A stretch of 64,000 bases of DNA from Haloarcula amylolytica JCM 13557 (GTDB lineage Archaea > Halobacteriota > Halobacteria > Halobacteriales > Haloarculaceae): positions 78,100-142,099 of the forward strand of contig NZ_AOLW01000035.1 in the NCBI RefSeq assembly GCF_000336615.1, written 5' to 3'. Position numbers and translations under genes: made by a program. The notes under the pieces were generated by a model that saw only the letters and a list, made by a program, of their open reading frames with translations, searched no databases and was not told the DNA's origin. This document shows positions 60,132-64,000 of this stretch, one piece after another. The stretch's first letter is position 1. Each line of letters starts with the position of its first letter.

Positions 60132-60426
60132 ATGGCCAACCACGACCTACTCAGATGCTGGGTGTCACAGGGGAGAACTGTCCGATGCCGGTCGTCAAGG
60201 CGAAACAAACCATTGACGAGCTATCGTCGGGGAAAAAACGGGCACGGACGTTCTCAAGCACTACGTCCGCACAACGGAGTAACACGATGATTACGGGACC
60301 TCAACAGGTGGCTACTGCAGATATACCCCCTGACTACGACAGGAGCGACTCCGACAATAGTGTCGACTCGGCGATAGCCGCTCAGCACACGACCGAGTCG
60401 AATCTCCAGCCGCTCATCTTCCACTC
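60132..60426 (+). pseudogene. Frameshifted TusA-like sulfurtransferase remnant
   Basis: A frame encodes VTGENCPMPVVKAKQTIDEL, the core of TusA/SirA proteins with the Cys of CPxP that carries persulfide sulfur. The natural start, ATG at 60132 (MANHDLL), is in a different frame, so a one-base loss near 60152 separates start and core. Downstream of the core the sequence no longer looks like TusA in any frame. The gene is therefore almost certainly inactive, although a sequencing error could restore the first half. It lies directly upstream of the DUF2270 gene. Confidence 0.55.
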
Positions 60427-61125
60427 ATGACACGGGTCTCAAACAAGGACGTCGACGCGGGCGACTCGACACATCGGGAAGTCGGTGAGGGCCTGCTAGA
60501 GGAGGATATGGGTCCGAGTTCAGCCATGGCCCATCTTTACCGCGGCGAGATCCACCGGATGAAGTTCTGGCGCGAGCGCCTCGACCGGACAACCAACTGG
60601 GCAGTGTTGGTAATCTCTGCGATCCTCACATGGGCCTTTTCGCGGCCGGACATTCCTCATTACATCCTCTTGATCGGAACGGCCACGCTTGCAGTGTTTC
60701 TGTTCATCGAGGCCAGGCGATATCGAGGTTACGACATCTGGCGAAGCCGAGTCAGAACACTACAGGCAAACGTCTTCGCCTACGGGTTAGACCCCGCTGC
60801 AGGCGTGGCCGATCCGGACTGGCGCAAGTCACTGAGTGCCGATTACCGACAGCCGACGATCAAAATCAGCACCGAAGAAGCTATCGCGCACCGACTCCGA
60901 CGAGTGTACCTGCCGCTTTTCACTGTCTTACTAACCGCATGGCTCATACGAATTACCGTGTTCAGTTCCGGTTCGTGGACAGATAGCGCTGCTATCGGTA
61001 TGCTTCCCGGCGTCGTCGTCATCGGCACTGTCGGACTACTATACGCCGCTGCAATCGTCGTCGCCGTCCGCCCCAGAACATGGCACGCAAAAGGAGAGCT
61101 TCGGTCCGAAGATCTCCGCCAATAG
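60427..61125 (+). CDS. DUF2270 family membrane protein
   Basis: A 232-residue protein. The N-terminal 45 residues are polar. Then comes MAHLYRGEIHRMKFWRERLD, the DUF2270 marker, and four helices in two pairs (TNWAVLVISAILTWAFS, YILLIGTATLAVFLFIEA; then YLPLFTVLLTAWLIRITVF, GVVVIGTVGLLYAAAIVVAV). Between the pairs is ARRYRGYDIWRSRVRTLQANVFAYGL, charged and probably cytoplasmic. Function unknown. Its start overlaps the end of the frame that carries the TusA remnant. Confidence 0.82.
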   Translation: MTRVSNKDVDAGDSTHREVGEGLLEEDMGPSSAMAHLYRGEIHRMKFWRERLDRTTNWAVLVISAILTWAFSRPDIPHYILLIGTATLAVFLFIEARRYRGYDIWRSRVRTLQANVFAYGLDPAAGVADPDWRKSLSADYRQPTIKISTEEAIAHRLRRVYLPLFTVLLTAWLIRITVFSSGSWTDSAAIGMLPGVVVIGTVGLLYAAAIVVAVRPRTWHAKGELRSEDLRQ

Positions 61126-61407
61126 GGTATTCTGGAATTCACCGAAGTCCCACGGAAATTATGTGACAGTGGTGTATGCTGTGGGTAACGCCGATCACGG
61201 ACACGAAATAATCGGTCAGTTCGTCTAGGTTCTACACCAGTGTCGATGCACTATTGGAGATTCATCGCTATCCAAATGCAACCAACTGGGAACTACGATT
61301 AGTAGCACATACCAATCAGGCAGGGACATGATGACTCAACCTTCGGTACTGTTGCACCGGGACAGGCGCCAGTACAATACTCAGGCTACAGCAGAGGAGT
61401 ATCACCG
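61126..61407. other. Intergenic region, no gene seen
   Basis: A 282-base gap. A 27-codon frame from an ATG at about 61328 runs up to the GTG start of the next gene but has no sign of selection. AT-rich promoter-like sequence lies around 61300. Confidence 0.35.
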
Positions 61408-61845
61408 GTGACCACGCTTGCACGCAATATCAGTTCCTGGCTACTCGTCGCTACTGTGGTGGCCACCAGTGGGACAGTCGGGACAACAGTTGCATTTCAG
61501 GATTCTGCACAGGACATACAAACAGAGAACGAAGCCCTCCACGCTGAAAACGAGGAATTGCGTGAACAACTGAACGAGACCCGGGAAGACCGAAAGGCGG
61601 AAAAATCCCGTGCTGAAAACCTCAACAAACAGTTAGAAACACGCAACGAGGACGTAGACACACTTCTTTCGGAACTAGAAAGGAAAGAAAAAATGTTAAA
61701 TGCCAGCCAAGCCCGGCTCGCGGAGTCCCGTGAAAACCAAGCGGGCATGTCACGGTCCGAAATGGAAAAACGGCTCGATTATCTCTGTGCACAGCCAGAG
61801 AACATTGACCGATTTGGTTGCCAGGAGTTCGGTCCCGATGAGTGA
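61408..61845 (+). CDS. Secreted coiled-coil protein
   Basis: A 145-residue protein. An export signal (SSWLLVATVVATSGTVGTTVA, residues 9-29) is followed by about 85 residues of heptad-like coiled coil: IQTENEALHAENEELREQLNET, then AENLNKQLETRNEDVDTLLSELER in outline, rich in Glu, Leu, Asn and Arg. The C-terminal 30 residues contain two Cys (YLCAQPENIDRFGCQEF) that could form a disulfide. GTG start. It may form a surface or periplasm-like dimer. I do not recognise the family. It precedes the recombinase after a 546-base gap. Confidence 0.68.
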   Translation: MTTLARNISSWLLVATVVATSGTVGTTVAFQDSAQDIQTENEALHAENEELREQLNETREDRKAEKSRAENLNKQLETRNEDVDTLLSELERKEKMLNASQARLAESRENQAGMSRSEMEKRLDYLCAQPENIDRFGCQEFGPDE

Positions 61846-62391
61846 CAACTGAGAGATTGGCCCTTGAGTAAGCCACATTTCAGAACCGCTGGATCTGTTC
61901 TATACTGTTGGCTCGGCCATTGCACGATATCCATCCCGTGTGGTGAAATTCTTCACAGATGGCCGGCGATGACGGTTACGGGAGCTACCGCAGGCCCGGA
62001 ATATCCTATCCTGTAGTCGGTCTTACCTGCTCATTGGTGCTCTTGGAAGAGCGGTGAAGGGGCTGGTCTCAGCACAGACGAGAAATCTGTGCTTGACTCC
62101 GCTACAGAATATACGGAATTTGAGTGGAGATGAGCCCTAACCGGATAAAAACTGCAGTGGACCACTTCTACCGAGCCTGTACAGCACAGAATTTGATATA
62201 GCGTTATATGATTTATGTGCTGTGGTAATGCGACCGTTTGTATTTGTCTTGTTATGGGTTTCTGCATGAGAAAACAATACAAGACAAACTATTAGTCGTA
62301 CGATGGAAATACGCTACATACGAAAACTCGGTGATTCAGACGAACCAGCTAGAACAGTTCGTCAGTTACTGCAGTTCACACCCAAAATCCA
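61846..62391. other. Intergenic region with a hairpin
   Basis: About 550 bases. It contains a perfect 8-bp hairpin (62071-62093) and AT-rich sequence near 62190-62290 that is probably the recombinase promoter. The longest minus-strand frame (62031-62282) has no credible product. Confidence 0.4.
62071..62093. repeat. Short inverted repeat
   Basis: AGCACAGA at 62071-62078 and TCTGTGCT at 62086-62093, perfect arms with a 7-base spacer. It lies 300 bases upstream of a site-specific recombinase. Spacing is like a recombinase core site with inverted arms, or a simple hairpin. Confidence 0.4.
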
Positions 62392-63627
62392 ATGACTGAA
62401 ACTCGCTACTCAACGATGGACTTAGCCGACTGTGAGTCTTTCTATCACGAAACCGTCGTACCGACGATGGAAACCGACGGGCTGGACCCGACCGCTGAAG
62501 CCCCCACGTACACCTGGCTGAACGGACAGTTCCCGGGATTCGTAAAGCATCTCCAACGGCGATTTGACCTGTCCCCGGGGCAGTTCTACGACGAGATCGG
62601 AGTCCCAGAAGCCACGACGACATCGGGATCATTTGACTTCCTCTCTGTCAACACCCAGCGGGCCATCGAGGGGTACCTCGACGAACTTTCGACTCGACGT
62701 GGGCGTGCTGACGCCACAATCGATACACGGCGGTCGATTCTACGACGCTACGCGAAAGTATATACCAATATCCACGATACAAAAGATTTGCTCGTACCGC
62801 TGGAGAATCCCGACGAACGCGTTGCAGAGATGGATCGGGTGGCGGCGACGTTTGATGCGCTGGACCAACTGGACGATGCCCTGACGACGCTTGCGTCACG
62901 GCGTAAATACGTTCAGGACACGCGGCAGTTCTACAAACACCTGGTGATGTTCGGAAACGCCGCGTACAATCCACTCGCTGACCTCGAAATCCGGTTTGGA
63001 TGGGATAGAACCCCGTCCTGGGACAACAAAGCACTCGATAGAAGCGCCGTCCAACGCTTGTATGGAGCAGCGAGTGAGCTACGGGATCGATTCATCGTGG
63101 TCGCGTGCTGCGGTTGGGGGCTTCGCCCGAGTGAAGTCGCATCGCTACATATTCGACAGCTCAACCTCGATCCGGACGATGACTCGCATCCGTACATAGA
63201 GTTCGGTGACGGCGAGCGGAAAAACGGTCCTGGGACCGTGGCTCTCTTGGCTGGTCTGGAGACGGTAGAACGCCGTATAGAGACGCTTTCCGATCCAGAG
63301 TGGAGTGGCTACCTCTTGCCTTCTCCGTCCGCAGCCACTGGCCATCTAACCGCCGAAACCGTCCGACGACGGTTCAAATCAGTGGCTGAGGCCGCAGATG
63401 TCACTGTCGACGGCGACACGCCAACGCCAAAAACCGGCCGTCGATTCTGGTACACTACGTACGGTGCTGCTGTCAGGCGGGTTGCGGAACGGTTCGAAGA
63501 CGTCGCAGCGGAGCAGGGCTCGGCGTCTGCACAAGTCGTACTCGATAACTACCTCTCGGAGTCTGAAGCCCGGTCTCACCGGCGGGCGGAGATGCGCGAG
63601 ACGCTCGCAGGGCTGTTCTTTGAGTAG
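62392..63627 (+). CDS. Tyrosine recombinase, haloarchaeal plasmid type
   Basis: A 411-residue site-specific recombinase. The N-terminal 200 residues include a SAM-like core-binding domain (RAIEGYLDELSTRRGRADATI, YVQDTRQFYKHLVMFG). Catalytic part: Arg I in CCGWGLRPSEVASLHIRQ, Lys in GDGERKNGPGTVAL, an atypical box II (KTGRRFWYTTYGAAVRR, without the usual H-x-x-R His), and the Tyr in VLDNYLSESEARSHRR. Proteins of this build are found next to parA or orc genes of haloarchaeal megaplasmids, as here. A role in resolving replicon dimers is plausible. Confidence 0.8.
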   Translation: MTETRYSTMDLADCESFYHETVVPTMETDGLDPTAEAPTYTWLNGQFPGFVKHLQRRFDLSPGQFYDEIGVPEATTTSGSFDFLSVNTQRAIEGYLDELSTRRGRADATIDTRRSILRRYAKVYTNIHDTKDLLVPLENPDERVAEMDRVAATFDALDQLDDALTTLASRRKYVQDTRQFYKHLVMFGNAAYNPLADLEIRFGWDRTPSWDNKALDRSAVQRLYGAASELRDRFIVVACCGWGLRPSEVASLHIRQLNLDPDDDSHPYIEFGDGERKNGPGTVALLAGLETVERRIETLSDPEWSGYLLPSPSAATGHLTAETVRRRFKSVAEAADVTVDGDTPTPKTGRRFWYTTYGAAVRRVAERFEDVAAEQGSASAQVVLDNYLSESEARSHRRAEMRETLAGLFFE

Positions 63628-63665
63628 TCCGCGTTTTGCAAGACCGCTTTAGAGATACCAGCCGG

Positions 63666-63729
63666 CTATACCGTATAGCTATACCGTCTGACTAATCTTT
63701 ATATCTGTGCGGTGAATGCGATACGGTAT
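63666..63729. promoter_or_regulatory. Repeats at the parA promoter
   Basis: CTATACCGTATAG at 63666-63678 is a palindrome around one central base. It is followed at once by a second CTATACCGT (63679-63687), and ATACGGTAT at 63721-63729 overlaps the parA start codon in inverted sense. A TATA-like TTTATAT is at about 63698-63704 between them. The sites are suited to autoregulation of parA or to a partner DNA-binding protein at a centromere. Confidence 0.55.
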
Positions 63730-64000
63730 GCTGACCTACACCGTGTACAGCGAGGCCGGCGGTGTCGGCAAGACAACGATGGCGGCGAACCTCGCCGTCG
63801 CCGACGCCCGTGCTGGTCACGACGTACTGGCTATCGATATGGATCCACAGGAGGGGAGCCTCTCGTTCCTGTTCGACGTCGCGGACCGCCGAACGGACTC
63901 GGAGGCCGACAGTTTAGTACGACACCTCGTCGAACGGCCACGCGGCCCGTTCGCTGACCTCATTGAGGCCTCAGAGGGTGTCGATGTCCTTCCCGCACAC
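63728..64000 (+). CDS. parA: ParA family partition ATPase, truncated by the window
   Basis: The first 91 residues of a P-loop ATPase of the ParA/MinD family. Deviant Walker A at YSEAGGVGKTTMAANLA and the Walker A-prime-like AIDMDPQEGSLSFLF are clear. In most ParA proteins the motif is KGGxGKT with a signature lysine; here the first position is Ala (AGGVGKT). It should segregate this replicon by patterned nucleoid binding, with a small partner encoded beyond the window. Its upstream repeats and the neighbouring recombinase support a plasmid maintenance module. Confidence 0.88.
   Translation, partial: MLTYTVYSEAGGVGKTTMAANLAVADARAGHDVLAIDMDPQEGSLSFLFDVADRRTDSEADSLVRHLVERPRGPFADLIEASEGVDVLPAH

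Noticed and set aside
1-64000. tRNA or rRNA genes
   Set aside because: I looked for cloverleaf-like arms and rRNA landmarks in the gaps and found none by eye; a tRNA search tool was not available.

Overview
The window is haloarchaeal (class Halobacteria). The predicted proteins are acidic, and several families are typical of or restricted to haloarchaea (HalOD1, HTH_10 regulator, twin-arginine lipoproteins, DUF7344-type winged-helix protein, Cdc6 with ORB-like repeats). A Haloarcula-like host is my guess. An Orc1/Cdc6 gene with ORB arrays on both sides, a ParA gene, a plasmid-type tyrosine recombinase, an orphan nuoB and decayed insertion-sequence pieces suggest a megaplasmid or secondary chromosome rather than the core of the main chromosome.

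Region 1 (1 to about 27.3 kb) is a large surface-polysaccharide or glycan locus. A plus-strand run encodes a sugar nucleotidyltransferase, a small membrane protein, a GT2, a Gfo/Idh/MocA oxidoreductase, a Wzx-like flippase, a secreted protein, a Tat lipoprotein with three CBM6-like domains, and a predicted beta-helix protein. A run of seven minus-strand genes then follows (reading from about 21.6 kb down to 11.4 kb): AsnB, GT4, polytopic membrane protein, GT2, sulfatase-fold enzyme, GT4 and a second beta-helix paralogue that ends convergently against the first. A further GT4, a DUF1616 membrane protein, a polyprenol-type GT2 and a CARDB surface protein complete it. There is no AglB oligosaccharyltransferase, so exopolysaccharide or capsule is as likely as N-glycan. 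A 57-codon minus-strand gene at 3136-3309 ends in the same Gly/Tyr-rich tail as the CBM6 lipoprotein.

Region 2 (27.6 to 34.9 kb) is mixed metabolism: two small winged-helix regulators, an isolated phnM, a Gfo6/XacA-like sugar dehydrogenase, a HAD-NUDIX fusion, then a transposase remnant and a foldback element. Region 3 (34.9 to 39.6 kb) has an orphan metal-type ABC binding protein with a DtxR-like operator, a membrane winged-helix regulator pair next to GAAAC palindromes, a secreted protein and the orphan nuoB with a divergent HTH_10 regulator.

Region 4 (40.6 to 42.8 kb) is the putative replication origin: about a dozen ORB-like repeats on both sides of cdc6 and an AT-rich stretch with seven CTAG tetranucleotides in 83 bp. 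Region 5 (43 to 56.7 kb) has HalOD1, a lipoprotein, an RND/MMPL efflux module (TetR, COG1361-type protein, MMPL, TetR), a LUD protein, a zinc-ribbon protein, a complete binding protein/FecCD permease/ATPase operon with a second DtxR-like operator, and a BASS transporter. Region 6 (57 kb to the end) has a UbiA prenyltransferase, a 7TM-PAS histidine kinase, a broken TusA-like gene, DUF2270, a coiled-coil secreted protein, the recombinase and the start of parA with its own repeats.

Functions were assigned by reading motifs; no database search was run. Start codons were chosen from family N-termini, spacing and composition, and several are uncertain by up to about 30 codons.
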